Below, one piece after another: positions 43,882 through 55,674 of a stretch of DNA of 64,000 bases (the stretch's first letter is position 1; every line of letters begins with the position of its first letter). Under the pieces are notes generated by a model. That model searched no databases. It was not told the origin of the DNA and worked only from the letters and a program-made list of their open reading frames with translations. The DNA comes from Narthecium ossifragum. Taxonomy: Eukaryota > Streptophyta > Magnoliopsida > Dioscoreales > Nartheciaceae. Location of the stretch: the NCBI GenBank assembly GCA_963920575.1, contig OY986965.1, positions 6,961,134-7,025,133 of the forward strand, read 5' to 3'. The translations under genes and the position numbers were made by a program.

Positions 43882-46506
43882 ATGGAAATCGATCAAGTTG
43901 TACCTGATGATATTGTGGTCACTCGGACTGGGCTAGATACTAATAGTGGTGGAGAAACATCGATCATGGCAATGGTCAACCTATTGTAAATGTTAGTAGA
44001 AGTGAACAAGTTAACCCACCGCTCTTAGAACAACCACACGTAGAATATCGTGAAAGGTGGTTTATCGCTATGTGGAGTGGGAAAATACATCGGCCAGAGA
44101 TGGCTCTGAGTATGAAGTCATAACTTCTAGGGCTGCCCATACTATGGTTGATGAAGCTTTGCATGCTAGCAATCAACAAATGGCCAATCATATCACTTTA
44201 GCTCTAAGGCCTTTGATAGATACCATGCAAAATTTTATAAAGGTGGTTTATCGCTATGTGGAGTGGGGAAATACATCGGCCAGAGATGGCCCTGAGTATG
44301 AAGTCATAACTTCTAGGGCTGCCCATACTATGGTTGATGAAGCTTTGCATGCTAACAATCAACAAATGGCCAATCATATCACTTTAGCTCTAAGGCCTTT
44401 GATAGATACCATGCAAAATTTTATGAATGGCTCTTTACCTTATACAACTCCTGGGCAAAATATTGTTAGACCGACTGTACCAATTATTCCCAATATCGGT
44501 CAAAATGCGATTCAAAACAATCGTATGTTTCCATCTAACACTATTATTGGGCCTGAGAACAATACAAGTTATGTTCTTTTGCAAAACCCATTGAACAGTC
44601 GAACCACATCGGTCAAAATAGCCAAATTGGTCAGACTAGTTCAACTCATCATCGACCATCGATGAATAATGACAATGGCCAAAGACTTAGTCTAATTGGC
44701 CAAACATCTGGATCATTTGTATCGCCAACTCAAGTACCTCTACAAGGTGAAGTATTTACCCCGATAGGGATACCAAACAGAGGTGTGCCTCATACTTAAG
44801 GGATACAAAACGGTGGTATTCCTCCTACTCAGGGAATACCAAACAGTGGTGGGCCTCTTACTCGGGATATCAAATAGTGGAATACCTTTTAACCTAGGCA
44901 ACCCTGTTCCTCCTAATGGCCAAAATAATAATTTCTCCTTCAATAGCCAAAACGTCGTCCAGAACAATAATATGGGTGGTCAAGGCCAATGGTTTGGACA
45001 AAATAACTTTGGCCAATTAGGTGACCAGAATAATCGGCCAGTAGGAAACAATTTTTATAGCCAGAGAATGGGCGATATCCCTTATTAGAACAATTATCGA
45101 CCATATGAAGCACCTCCATATTATGCTCGACCACAAAGCGAGCAATATGATCAAGCGTATTATAACCCTATTTATAACCCGATCGATGTTCTACAAGAGC
45201 AAGTGGCTGAAATATTACAAGAACAAATAGGTTTAGGACGACCAGCTACTCGTCCAACTTCTAAGAAACCTTATCCTGATTGGGTCGATCAGATGTATCC
45301 ATTCCCTAGGAACTATAAAGTTCCAGAGTTCACTATGTTCTCTAGTGTGGATGAGATGTCAACTATTGAACACATAGGAAAGTTCTCCATGCAATGTGGA
45401 GAAGTGAACGATTTTGTAAAATTAAGGTTATTCTCGAACTCTTTGTCAGGAGTAGCTTATTCATGGTTCATTAAGTTGCCGTCCAATTCTATACAAAATT
45501 GGCAACAAATGGAACATGCTTTCCATTCATAATTTTATAAGACAGAACCAGTTATCACAATGGGCGATTTAGCTCAACTAAGGCAACGACCAGATGAGGA
45601 TGCGGAGTCATTCTTACAAAGGTTTAAGAGAGCGAGGAGTAGGTGTTTTATTCCCTTGCCCGAGAGGGAATTTGTAAAAATCGCCCAAAGTGGATTAGCC
45701 TTTGAACTTAAGAAGAAATTCCAAGAAATTGACTTTATCGATATCTTTCAATTGCAAACTAGCGCCATACGCTAGAAGATCAAATGAAATGGTCCTCACG
45801 AGGAACCTATTATAAGGACTTGAACTATGAAGTTAATCAGGTTGATGAAGTTGATGAGGAGTGTTTCAGTATGAACAATGTTTGTTTAGCTGAATTGTTA
45901 AAGGGTAAACCCTATATATGTAAAGCACTTTCGAGGCTTGAGCGAGACCTTAAGGGTAACGGAGTAGTAAAAGACGGTAAACGTCAAGTAAGAAAGTTTT
46001 CATTTGATATTTCAAAGGTCGATCAAATATTTGATTAATTGTTGAAGGATAAACAAATCAAACTGACTGATGGACATGCTATGCCAAGCCTTGATCAAAT
46101 TTGGGGTAAAAGATATTGAAAGTGGCATAATGCTTCGTCACATCATACTAATAGTTCTTTGATTTTATGTAATGTGTTGCAGGATGCCATTGATTTCGGC
46201 AGGATCAGTTTTTCTGCTAAAGATAAATGTAATCGAGTTGACACCAATCCTTTCCTAAAGAATGTGGAGGCTGCGATGGTGTTGACTGACGTTGCCAATC
46301 TTAAGCTACCAAAGTTTAAGATCGTAATTGATGATGCTCAGGACTATGAGCGTCCTCCAGTGTTCACCAGACTTAGCCAGGACAAGGGCAAAAGGTCTAT
46401 TGAAATTGGACAGCATGGACTATGTCCGAGATGTCAGCAGGGCGTTAATCGTCCAATGGCTCCAAAGGTCGGCCAGCAGTTTTATCGGCCATCTATGTAT
46501 GATCGT
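43882..46506 (+). pseudogene. Gag of element D
   Basis: Begins MEIDQVVPDDIVV at 43882, then frameshifts. 44057-44665 contains the tandem duplication. 44780-45090 is Asn/Gly/Gln-rich. 45203-45532 and 45560-45775 are the gag core (YPDWVDQMYPFPRNYKVPEF, then FSNSLSGVAYSWFIKLPSNS, FLQRFKRARSRCF). 45784-46506 is the downstream region. Several stops; nonfunctional. Confidence 0.8.
44056..44427 (+). repeat. In-frame tandem duplication (two 186-bp units) in gag of D
   Basis: 44056-44241 and 44242-44427 are almost identical. 186 bp is 62 codons, so the reading frame is kept. Confidence 0.92.
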
Positions 46507-47162
46507 GTAAGGACCTATTTTCATATAAGGACTTTTCTGTAAGATTTAGAGGACTTTTCGTGCAATTTTGGGTTTTGCAGGGGGTTTTGTGCAAAAACCC
46601 CCCCTACCTTTCTAGAGAAATCGAGTCTTCTCCTTCCCCTTTTTGGTTGCCAACCCGAGAGAGAGAGAGAGAGAGGGAGATCGGGAGAGAGAGATAGAGA
46701 GAGATCGTGAGAGAGATTGGGAGAGAGATTGAGAGAGAGATCGGGAGGACTGGGACGACGAAGAGGGATCGCCGGCGCTGGAGAAGAAAGAAAGGGGGGA
46801 GGAAAGGGGGAAGAAAACCGGGAGAAGGAGAGGAGGAGATTGCCGGAAATCGGGTAGATCTGGTGAGGTTCATGTCGGATTTCGTCTCCCTCTTGGCTCA
46901 GGTGAGCTCCCATCTTCTTTCGCCCTCTAATCTCTTCCTTTCGTGTGTTTTCCGTTGGGTTTTGGGGAGCTTCGCGGTTCTCCGGCGATGGGTCGCCGGA
47001 GAAGATGTTGTGGACGGCGTTGGGGACCTCCCTCGGCGACTGCAGCGCCGGGGAAGGACCCCCGTGGTCCAGGGCATCTCTCCAGACCCTGTTTGGGTGT
47101 TTTCCCATGTCGGCTAAAGCTTGCTTCCTCTCCCTGCCATGGTTTTCGGTGAGATTTCCGGC
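46507..47162 (+). repeat. LTR fragment with GA-rich stretch, shared with 40600-41256
   Basis: Starts TGTAAGGACC. (GA)n-rich 46655-46750. 46980-47150 matches 40640-40800 in reverse (GACCCCCGTGGTCC, CCTCCCTCGGCGACTGCAG). It differs from the 3' LTR at 59690. Confidence 0.7.
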
Positions 47163-48226
47163 CGGCCTGGCTAACGACGCACCAGCAGCGTTCATTGATC
47201 TCATGCAGAGGATCTTCCGGCCTTTCCTAGATGAGTTCGTGGTGGTGTTCGTCGACGACATCCTGATGTACTCACAGTCAGAGGTGGAGCACGAGCGACA
47301 CTTGGCGACAGTGTTGCAGCTACTTCAGGAGCATCGACTTTATGCCAAGGCTTCCAAGTGTGAGTTCTGGCTTGCATATGTGGGATTCCTTGGGCACGTG
47401 GTGTCGGCAGCAGGGATCTCAGTTGACCCAGCCAAGGTCGAGGTAGTGGTACAGTGGAAGAGACCGAGGACAGTGTTCGAAGTCAGCTATTTCTTGGGCC
47501 TGGCGGGTTACTACAGGCGGTTCGTGCGGGACTTCTCCAGAGTTACCGGACCGTTGACCAGACTAACACAGAAGGCCGTCCCGTTCCTGTGGGATGATGG
47601 TTGTGAGCGAGCCTTCGTGGAGCTGAGGACGAGGTTGACCAATGCGCCGGTGCTGATCGTCCTCGAGCGAGGTGTTGGTTATAGTGTCTACTGCGACGCC
47701 AGCGGTGAGGGTTTGGGGTGTGTCCTCATGCAGGAGGGGCACGTAGTTTTCTATGGTTCTCGTCAGCTGAAGAACCATAAGAGGAACTACTCTACTGACG
47801 ACTTGGAGCTAGCAGCGGTGGTCTTCGCCCTGAAGACCTGGCGTCATTACCTCTATGGCGAGAAGTTCTCTGTCTTCTCGGACTATAAGAGCTTGAGGCA
47901 AGTTTTCACCCAACGTGATCTCAACCTGAGGCAGCGACGCTGGATGGAGCTATTGGAGGACTATGACTTTGAGTTGCATTACCATCCTGGTAAGGCAAAC
48001 GTCGTAGCAAACACGCTAAGCAGATAGGTGAGAGACACCAGAGTAGCAGTTGCAGGGTTGTCAGCGCGGCAGTGGCAGGCTCTAGAGACAGCGGGCCAGT
48101 TGGGGCTCGAGTTTGAGGATAGGGGATCCAGCAGCTTCCTCTACGCAGTACAGAGTATGCCAGCAGTTCTAGCCAGAGTGTTAGAGGCACAACAAAGTGA
48201 CCCAGTGACGCGCCTTGAAATGTATC
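47163..48226 (+). pseudogene. Chromovirus RT (3' part) and RNase H
   Basis: RT from [20 protein letters not shown] through the catalytic FVDDILMYS and [12 protein letters not shown], then RNase H ([15 protein letters not shown], then [32 protein letters not shown]), open to a TAG at 48025. A further stretch continues to 48226. The N-terminal half of RT is missing, replaced by LTR sequence, so it is inactive. Confidence 0.88.
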
Positions 48227-48929
48227 GTTAATTATATCAAAGATGGACAAAACAAATTACCGGACTACTACTTAACTACAACGTAGTTAATGGGAGTACG
48301 GGTCATTACATCAAGTAATCACATGTAAAACAAGGGATTCAACCATTCAATAATGGAATTCATTAAAGAAATGTAGAATTACATGAGAATTCATACAAAA
48401 ACCATCTCACAAGAGTCATTACATCAAGAATCAAAAGAGAAATCTAAGAGAAAGCCCTAATACATAATGAAATTCCTAAGGAGAAGGGATTTAGCTACTC
48501 ATCTTGGGTAGGAGATCCATGGAGGAGGAGGGTTTACCCATCTTCACCATCAAAATCCAACCCTTGATGCCCTAAATCTCCCTCTCACTCTAAGGGGGAA
48601 GAAGGCTGGAGAGAGCATGAAAAAGATGGGAGAAAAGATCCTAAAATAAGAGCCAAAACCTCTATTTATAGGGCCCAAGTCGTGGACCCTCGGATCAGAT
48701 CAGAACCGTCCATTTATACCCGTTAGGCGGTCTTGGATCGATCCCAAATAGGTTTGGATCGATCCAAGATGTCAAACTTTGGGTTTCTAACGGCTTGGAT
48801 CGATCCAATATGAGTTTGGATCGATCCAAGATGTAACAGAGAGTGATGGCTCTATGGGAAGGGCTTCTGGATCGATCCAATATGAGTTTGGATCGATCCA
48901 CATATTCTGGATCGATCCAATATGAGTTT
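48227..48929 (-). mobile_element. Athila-like LTR fragment, antisense
   Basis: Shares the segment TTAGCTACTCATCTT (48490) with the antisense LTR at 24460, and minus-strand TATAAATAGA at 48661-48670. Seven GATCGATC boxes (48736-48917), mostly TTGGATCGATCCAA. It is truncated where chromovirus sequence resumes after the copia element. Confidence 0.7.
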
Positions 48930-50088
48930 TGTTGATCCTAACCTTATTTTGATGATGCCAATATACATTAAATGATAAAATATATGTTTAATATTTATTA
49001 CCCCTTTAATTGGAGATATTAAATTCAATATTCAAGTTATTTTGTACTGACGGTCGATGCAATGATCGACCGTGGGAATGGGACGGTCGATCCATGGATC
49101 GACCGTGATGAATGCTTCATACTTGGCTATATGAGTATTGACGTGACGGTCGATCGGTGCATCGACCGTCGGAAGCGTTTTTCTTGATAGAGGCTCATAG
49201 ACGATGCGACGGTTATGTGGCGGTCGACCGTGGCGCATCAATAAAGAAAGTGGAGACGCGACGGTCGATCGGTGCATCGACCGTCCGAAGCGTTTTTCTT
49301 GACAGAGGCTCACGGACGATGCGACGGTCGATGCGGCGGTCGACCGTGGCGCATATATGAAGAAAAGTCAAGGAGCGGCGGTCGATCGGAGCATCGACCC
49401 TGGGAAGCGACTTTCTCAACAGAGGCTCACGGACGATGTGACGGTCGATCGTGAGAGCGACGGACGATGCGTGGATCGACCGTCGACCAAAGAGGCTGAG
49501 TTTTTTTATACGTGATGGACGATGGACGGATCGACCGCCAGGAGCGCGCAGAGTAAAAAAACTAGCCGTTGGAGAGTTGTAGGGAGCCGTTGGGGCTTCT
49601 TGTTGAGCAGGTTGAAGCCCATCTATAAGTAGTCTCTTCATGTAAACTTGCCACAACTTTAATCACTATTATTGAGATCATTTGAGCAAGTTCTAGGAAA
49701 GATTTCTACTTATTCTCCTTGAGCTAAAACCTTTGTAAATCTTCTTCAAGTGTGAAGAAGTATCTTGAGAGTTGTTCAACAGCAAGTGGCTGTGATTGTA
49801 AGGTCACAAAGCACCAGGAAGCTTAGAGGAAAAGCTTGTAAGGGATTTGCAAGTAGTGGAACCTCAAGGAGAGCCTTGAGAGAAGTGGTCGTAGACCAAG
49901 AGTTGGGTCGAACCACTATAAATCGGTGTCATCTCTCTTACCCTTCTTTCAGTTAATGCTTGCATACTATTATAGTTAAGGTTTATTTTGTTTACAAGCA
50001 TTCTAGCTGTTAGATTCTTTTCTATCTGAATTTTCCATCAATCTAGTTTTTCGAAAAGAGTCCAATTCACCCCCCTCTTGAACCTTCA
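48930..50088 (+). repeat. 5' LTR of the Sirevirus
   Basis: TGTTGATCC ... GAACCTTCA. 49045-49545 holds about a dozen dyad boxes of ACGGTCGATC/GATCGACCGT type, including a 24-bp perfect palindrome at 49083-49106. TATA candidate TATAAG at 49624. Confidence 0.93.
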
Positions 50089-50090
50089 AT

Positions 50091-50106
50091 TGGTATCAGA
50101 GCTAGG
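50091..50106 (+). other. Primer-binding site of the Sirevirus
   Basis: TGGTATCAGAGCTAGG, tRNA-Met type, 2 bp after the LTR. Confidence 0.9.
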
Positions 50107-50152
50107 TCTCTAATTTAGTGGTGTAACAACCCTTAGAGGATCCTATCTAGAT

Positions 50153-51901
50153 ATGGAAAACATAGAGGGACAAGCTATCAATAGGCCACCATACTTCAAT
50201 GGTTCAAACTACAATTATTGGAAAACAAAGATGGAAATCTTTGTTCAATCCATGGACTATGAGGTATGGTTGGTTATAGAGGATGGACCTTATGTCCCTA
50301 CCAAAATTGTTGATGGGAAAGATGTCCCAAAGACAAAGAGTGACTACACCCCAATTGACCTCAAAAACCTTCAAACTAATGCCAAGGCCAAAAGCTTTCT
50401 ATTTTGTGCCCTTAGCCCTAGTGAATTTAATAGGGTCTCCACATGCAAATCAGCAAAGGAGATATGGGATAAGCTTGAGGTTACATATGAGGGAACTAGC
50501 CAGGTTAAAGAGTCAAAGATAAGTATGCTAGTACATGAGTATGAATTATTTTGCATGAAGAATGATGAGACTATTAGTGAGATGTTTACACGTTTTAATA
50601 ATATATTAAATATGCTTGAATCTCTTGGAAGAATTTATGCAAATGATGAGATTGTGAGGAAGATCCTTAGGTGTCTACCTAAGTCGTGGGATCCCAAAGT
50701 GACAGCGATAGAAGAAGCCAAGGATCTATCCAAATTGTCACTAGATGAGCTCATGGGTTCCCTCATGACCTATGAGATGAACTTGAAGAGGAGCAACGAA
50801 GAGGGAGACAAAAAGAAGAAGACGGTTGCCTTCAAGTCATCTAGCAAAGACTCATCCGATTCAAGCGAAGGAGATGACGATGAGTAGTTGGCGATGATAT
50901 CAAGGAGAATACAAAAGATCTTCAAACGCCAAGGAGAAAAGAAATTCTTCAAGAAGAAATTCTTCAAAGGTGAAAGGTATAATCCTACTTCTTCTAACTC
51001 AAATGAAATCATATGTTATGAGTGTAGGAAGCCCGGACACATCAAGCTTGAATATCCTCAACTCAAGAAGCCTTCAAGGAAGGAGTTCAATAGTAGGAAT
51101 GCAATGGTGGCTACTTGGGGAGAAAGCGATGTGGAGACTTCATCCGATGAAGAAGAACAAGAGGTAGCCAACATATGCTTAATGGCACATGGAGATGAGG
51201 AAGAAGAGGAAAATGAGGTAGAGGATGAGCTTGCATTTGAAGAACTCTTTGATGCTTATCATGCTTTAGCAAATGATTTCAAATTCCTGAAAAAGAAATA
51301 CTATGCTAATTGTAAGGACTTGAAGAAAGTAGAAGAAGAAAAAGTAGATGCCATGCATAGGATTGAAGCTTTAGAAAAAGAAAACAAATGCATGCTAGAG
51401 AACAAGTCTTGTGACACAAATGACACACTTAAGGATGAACTCAAGGACACTCAATATGAGCTCACCATATTGAAGAATACAAATTATGATATGCAAAGAG
51501 AACTTATCTTCTTGAGGAAATCCAAGAGAGATCTCACTCTTGAGGTTAATGACCTAAAAATTACTATAGCTAAATTTGTGAAGAGTAGAGATAAGCTAGA
51601 TGTGATCCTTGATAACCAAAGGAACTCCTTAAACAAGGAAGGAATTGGCTACAACCCTAGGAAGATGAACAACCAAAAGAAGACTAACTTTGTTAAAGCT
51701 TCTTCTCATTCTCCTAAGGTAACACAAGCACCTACATGTCATTATTGTTGCAAAGTAGGTCACATTGCACCTAGTTGCTATCTCATGAAGAATGCTAATG
51801 CTAAGAAAATTTGGTCACCTAGATACTCATCTTCTTCTCTTATGCATAGTACTAATGCAAATGGACCCAAAAAGATTTGGGTACCAAAAATCAAGGTTTG
51901 A
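50153..51901 (+). CDS. Sirevirus gag (one in-frame stop)
   Basis: Capsid part 50153-50887 (MENIEGQAINRPPYFNGSN; copia gag helices through IEEAKDLSKLSLDELMGSL), ending at TAG 50885. The same frame continues 50888-51901 with two zinc knuckles (CYECRKPGHIKLEYP, where the last Cys is Tyr; CHYCCKVGHIAPSC, complete), flanking a long Glu/Lys coiled-coil region. The TAG may be a recent mutation or a programmed stop. The coiled coil between knuckles fits the extended gag of Sireviruses. Ends TGA at 51899. Confidence 0.85.
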
Positions 51902-51921
51902 TCTCCTATTTGTAGGATTGC

Positions 51922-53271
51922 ATGAGATCCAAGATCAAGACCAACACAAAGGCTAAAAGATGGTACATTGATAGTGGATGCTCAAAGCATATGACGGGTG
52001 AAAGGAGCATGTTCTCAACCCTTCAATCTAAAGATGGAGGAATGGTGACTTTTGGAGATAATGGAAAAGGAAAAATTATTGGCATTGACAATATTGGTAA
52101 AACCTCTTCCATTATTATTGAAAATGTTCTCTTAGTTGAAGGTTTGAAACATAACTTGCTTAGCATTAGTCAATTATGTGATAGAGGTAACAAAGTTATT
52201 TTTGAAGATTCAAAATGCTATGTTAAGAATGCTCTTAATGATAAAATCTTGCTAGTAGGTCATCGTGATGGTAATGTATACACATTTTATCTAAATGATC
52301 TTGTTTGCCATGATGATCTATGTCTAAGTGCTTTAAATGAAAATTCTTGGTTATGGCATAGAAGGCTTGGACATGCTCACATGGATTTAATATCCAAACT
52401 TTCTCGAAAAGACCTTGTTCTTGGACTTCCCAAGATCAAATTTGAGAAAGACAAGATTTGTGATGCATATCAAAGAGGAAAACAAGTAAAATCCTCTTTC
52501 AAGCCTAAAGATGTAGTTTCTACCACAAGAGCACTAGAACTCATTCATATGGATCTTTTTGGGCCTACTAAACCAACTAGTTTAGGTGGTAGCTCATATG
52601 GATTTGTTTTAGTAGATGACTACACTAGATTCACATGGGTGATTTTCCTTGCACACAAAGATGAAGTCTTTGAGGAATTCACCAACTTTTGTAGAAGAGT
52701 CCAAAATGAGAAAGGTATTCTCATTACATGCATTAGAAGTGATAATGGAGGAGAATTCAAGAATTCCCTTCTAGAAAAGTTTTGTAATGACAACGGGATT
52801 TCACATAACTTCTCTTCACCTAGAACCCCTCAACAAAATGGTGTTGTGGAAAGGAAAAATAGAACCCTACAAGACATGGCTAGAACTTTATTATGTGAAA
52901 ATAATCTTCCTAAGTACTTTTGGGCCGAAGCAATCAATACCTCTTGCCATGTGATAAATAGAGTAACCTTGAGACCCATTTTGAAGAAAACCCCTTATGA
53001 GCTTTGGAAAGGAAGAATTCCAAATATTGGGTACTTTAGAGCTTTTGGTTGCAAATGTTTTATCTTGAACAATGGCAATGATACTCTTGGAAAATTTGAT
53101 GCTAGATCCGATGAAGGAGTCTTTCTTGGATATTCGGGAAGAAGTAAAAGTTATAGAGTCTTCAATAAAAGGACTTTGGTGGTTGAAGAATCAATGCATG
53201 TGACATTTGATAAAATGATTTTAATTCCTAATAGAATTGATAATGGTATAATCAAAAGACTTATTGGATGA
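51922..53271 (+). CDS. Sirevirus protease and integrase
   Basis: Different frame from gag, 20 bp after its stop. Protease WYIDSGCSKHMTG near residue 15. GAG-pre-integrase LWHRRLGHAHMDLISKLS. The zinc finger reads CDAYQRGKQ where CDAC is usual, so one ligand is lost. DDE core: IHMDLFGPTK, IRSDNGGEF, and the Glu in QQNGVVERKNRTL. Ends RLIG at a TGA next to a frameshift at about 53250; the +1 frame continues the protein. Probably inactive as it stands. Confidence 0.88.
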   Translation: MRSKIKTNTKAKRWYIDSGCSKHMTGERSMFSTLQSKDGGMVTFGDNGKGKIIGIDNIGKTSSIIIENVLLVEGLKHNLLSISQLCDRGNKVIFEDSKCYVKNALNDKILLVGHRDGNVYTFYLNDLVCHDDLCLSALNENSWLWHRRLGHAHMDLISKLSRKDLVLGLPKIKFEKDKICDAYQRGKQVKSSFKPKDVVSTTRALELIHMDLFGPTKPTSLGGSSYGFVLVDDYTRFTWVIFLAHKDEVFEEFTNFCRRVQNEKGILITCIRSDNGGEFKNSLLEKFCNDNGISHNFSSPRTPQQNGVVERKNRTLQDMARTLLCENNLPKYFWAEAINTSCHVINRVTLRPILKKTPYELWKGRIPNIGYFRAFGCKCFILNNGNDTLGKFDARSDEGVFLGYSGRSKSYRVFNKRTLVVEESMHVTFDKMILIPNRIDNGIIKRLIG

Positions 53272-53392
53272 AACCCAAAATGATGTTGAAGAATTGAATG
53301 TTAGATTTGAGGAATCCCTTGAGATTATACCTAGTGATCAACATCATGAGTTGCCAAAGGATTAGAAGTATGCATCTTCGCACCCAAAGGAA

Positions 53393-55009
53393 TTGATAAT
53401 TGGTGAACCATCAAGAGGAATCCAAACTAGATCTTCTTTGAATACTTGTGCAAATCTAGCTTTCCTATCTCAAATTGAGCCTAAAACGATAGAGGAAGCA
53501 CTAGAGGATGATCATTGGATCCTAGCAATGCAAGAAGAATTGAATCAATTTGAAAGAAATGAAGTTTGGAATTTGGTACCTAGACCTCATGATCATCCCG
53601 TTATAGGTACTAAATGGGTGTTTAGAAACAAAATGGATGAATCGGGAACAATAACAAGGAATAAAGCTAGACTAGTTGCAAAAGGTTTCAATCAAGAAGA
53701 AGGAATTGATTTTGATGAGACTTTTGCACCGGTAGCTAGACTTGAGGCAATAAGACTACTTCTAGCTTTTGCATCTTACAAAGATTTCAAATTATATCAA
53801 ATGGATGTTAAGAGTGCCTTCTTGAATGGTTTACTAAAAGAAGAAGTCTATGTTGAGCAACCCCCCGGTTTTGAAGACTATAAATTGAGAGATCATGTAT
53901 TCAAACTCACTAAAGCCTTATATGGATTAAAACAAGCTTCTAGAGCTTGGTATGAAAGGGTTAGCAAATTCTTGATGGATAATGATTTTTGTAGAGGAAA
54001 AATTGATACTACATTGTTTACCAAATCAAAAGGCAAAGATTTGCTCTTGGTTCAAATTTATGTTGATGACATTATTTTTGGTTCTACAAATGATAAACTA
54101 TATGAAGAATTTGCCACATGTATGCAAAGTGAGTTTGAGATGAGTTTAATGGGTGAACTAAATTACTTTCTTGGTTTACAAATCATGCAAACTCGAGGAG
54201 GGATCTTTATTAATCAAGCTAAATACACTAGAGACCTACTCAAGAAATATGATTTTGTAGAATTCAAAATTTATAGAACCCCCATGTGTACAACACTAAA
54301 GCTAGACAAGGATGAAGATGGGAAACCCGTTGAACAAACACTTTATAGAGGGATGATTGGTTCTTTACTCTATTTGACCGCTAGTAGACCGGACATCATG
54401 TTTAGTGTTTGCCTTTGTGCTAGATATCAATCTTGTCCTAAGGAATCTCATTTGGTTGCGGTCAAGAGGATCTTTAGATATCTAATAGGAACCCAAAATT
54501 ATGGTTTGTGGTATCCTAGAAGATCATCTTTTGATCTAATTGGCTACTCCGATGAGGACTTTGCCGGATGTAGACTTGATAGAAAAAGCACAAGTGGTAC
54601 ATGTCACTTTCTTGGTCATGCACTTGTTTCTTGGTTCTCCAAGAAGCAAAATTCAGTTGCTTTATCCACCGCAGAAGCGGAATATATCGCGGCGGGTAGT
54701 TGTTGTGCACAATTGCTTTGGATGAAAATGCAATTGGAAGATTATGACATACATATAGGCAAAATGCCCATTAGATGTGACAACACTAGTGGCATAAACT
54801 TATCTAAAAATCCCATCTTGCATTCTAGAACAAAGCACATAGAAATTAGACATCATTTCCTTCGTGATCATGCACAAAAAGGAGATATTGCACTTGAGTT
54901 TGTTAGCACCGAACATCAAATTGCAAATATTCTAACTAAACCCTTAAGTGAAGACAGAATTACTTATCTACTAAGGGAGCTTGGGATATCCAATGGATGT
55001 CCAAAATAA
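53393..55009 (+). CDS. Sirevirus reverse transcriptase and RNase H
   Basis: Starts after a TAG at about 53363, in the gag frame. RT motifs: [37 protein letters not shown], catalytic YVDDIIFGS. RNase [11 protein letters not shown] (DAD is usual), [36 protein letters not shown]. Open for 538 codons, close to full length for this region. It is the best preserved polymerase in the window. Confidence 0.92.
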   Translation: MIIGEPSRGIQTRSSLNTCANLAFLSQIEPKTIEEALEDDHWILAMQEELNQFERNEVWNLVPRPHDHPVIGTKWVFRNKMDESGTITRNKARLVAKGFNQEEGIDFDETFAPVARLEAIRLLLAFASYKDFKLYQMDVKSAFLNGLLKEEVYVEQPPGFEDYKLRDHVFKLTKALYGLKQASRAWYERVSKFLMDNDFCRGKIDTTLFTKSKGKDLLLVQIYVDDIIFGSTNDKLYEEFATCMQSEFEMSLMGELNYFLGLQIMQTRGGIFINQAKYTRDLLKKYDFVEFKIYRTPMCTTLKLDKDEDGKPVEQTLYRGMIGSLLYLTASRPDIMFSVCLCARYQSCPKESHLVAVKRIFRYLIGTQNYGLWYPRRSSFDLIGYSDEDFAGCRLDRKSTSGTCHFLGHALVSWFSKKQNSVALSTAEAEYIAAGSCCAQLLWMKMQLEDYDIHIGKMPIRCDNTSGINLSKNPILHSRTKHIEIRHHFLRDHAQKGDIALEFVSTEHQIANILTKPLSEDRITYLLRELGISNGCPK

Positions 55010-55216
55010 AGGAGCTAAAAGGAAAAGGTATGGTCACCTCTTTAACTGCTTTTCATACCATATTCTACTTGAATGCTAAATTTTGGTAAATTAAGTCAAT
55101 ATCATGATTAATGAGTGATTTTTGTCTCATAATATTTAGTTACACGTGCTTACAAAGATTTGTGATGTTTTGATTTATAAATAATTTTAAATTGAATTTC
55201 AAAACTCACTTTCTGG

Positions 55217-55484
55217 GGATGACGGTCGATCCAGCCTTCTTGACGGTCGACCGTGCGTACCTTCGCACTGGACGGTCGACCGCCAACCTCCTCGGATCGA
55301 CCGTGGGATGTAACTTTTAAACCCATTGTGTGCCACGGTCAACCGCCAACCTTGTTGGATCAACCGTGCGACAAAATGTGTGTGACGGTCGACCGCCAAG
55401 TCTTCGGATCGACCGTGCGACGCTTTTTTTTACACACAATGCTCGCGACGGTCGACCGCCAAGTTCCTACGGTCGACCGCCACG
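55217..55484 (+). promoter_or_regulatory. Internal dyad-box array ahead of the envelope-like ORF
   Basis: Repeated ACGGTCGACCG/GGATCGACCGT boxes (for example at 55221, 55261, 55384 and 55471), like those of the LTR. The last full box ends at 55478, 63 bp before TATAAC at 55541, and the ORF starts at 55675. Confidence 0.6.
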
Positions 55485-55674
55485 GACCGTGTGACAACTT
55501 AAGTCGGGGCTTTTTCGTCTTTTCCACTCAAATCTCCCTTTATAACTCCCGATCAACCCCTTCACTCCTCACTGGTTCGACCATGCCCTAGTCCTCAAAA
55601 CGTCCGCAGCTCCTCCTCCTCTCTCTCTCAAGCCGATCTCCTTCCCACTCAAAACCCTAACCAGCTGGTGGATA

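Noticed and set aside
46945..47162. N-terminal about 70 codons of the ORF ending at 48027 as part of a polymerase
   Set aside because: This part is LTR sequence fused to a truncated RT; homology begins only at about 47163.
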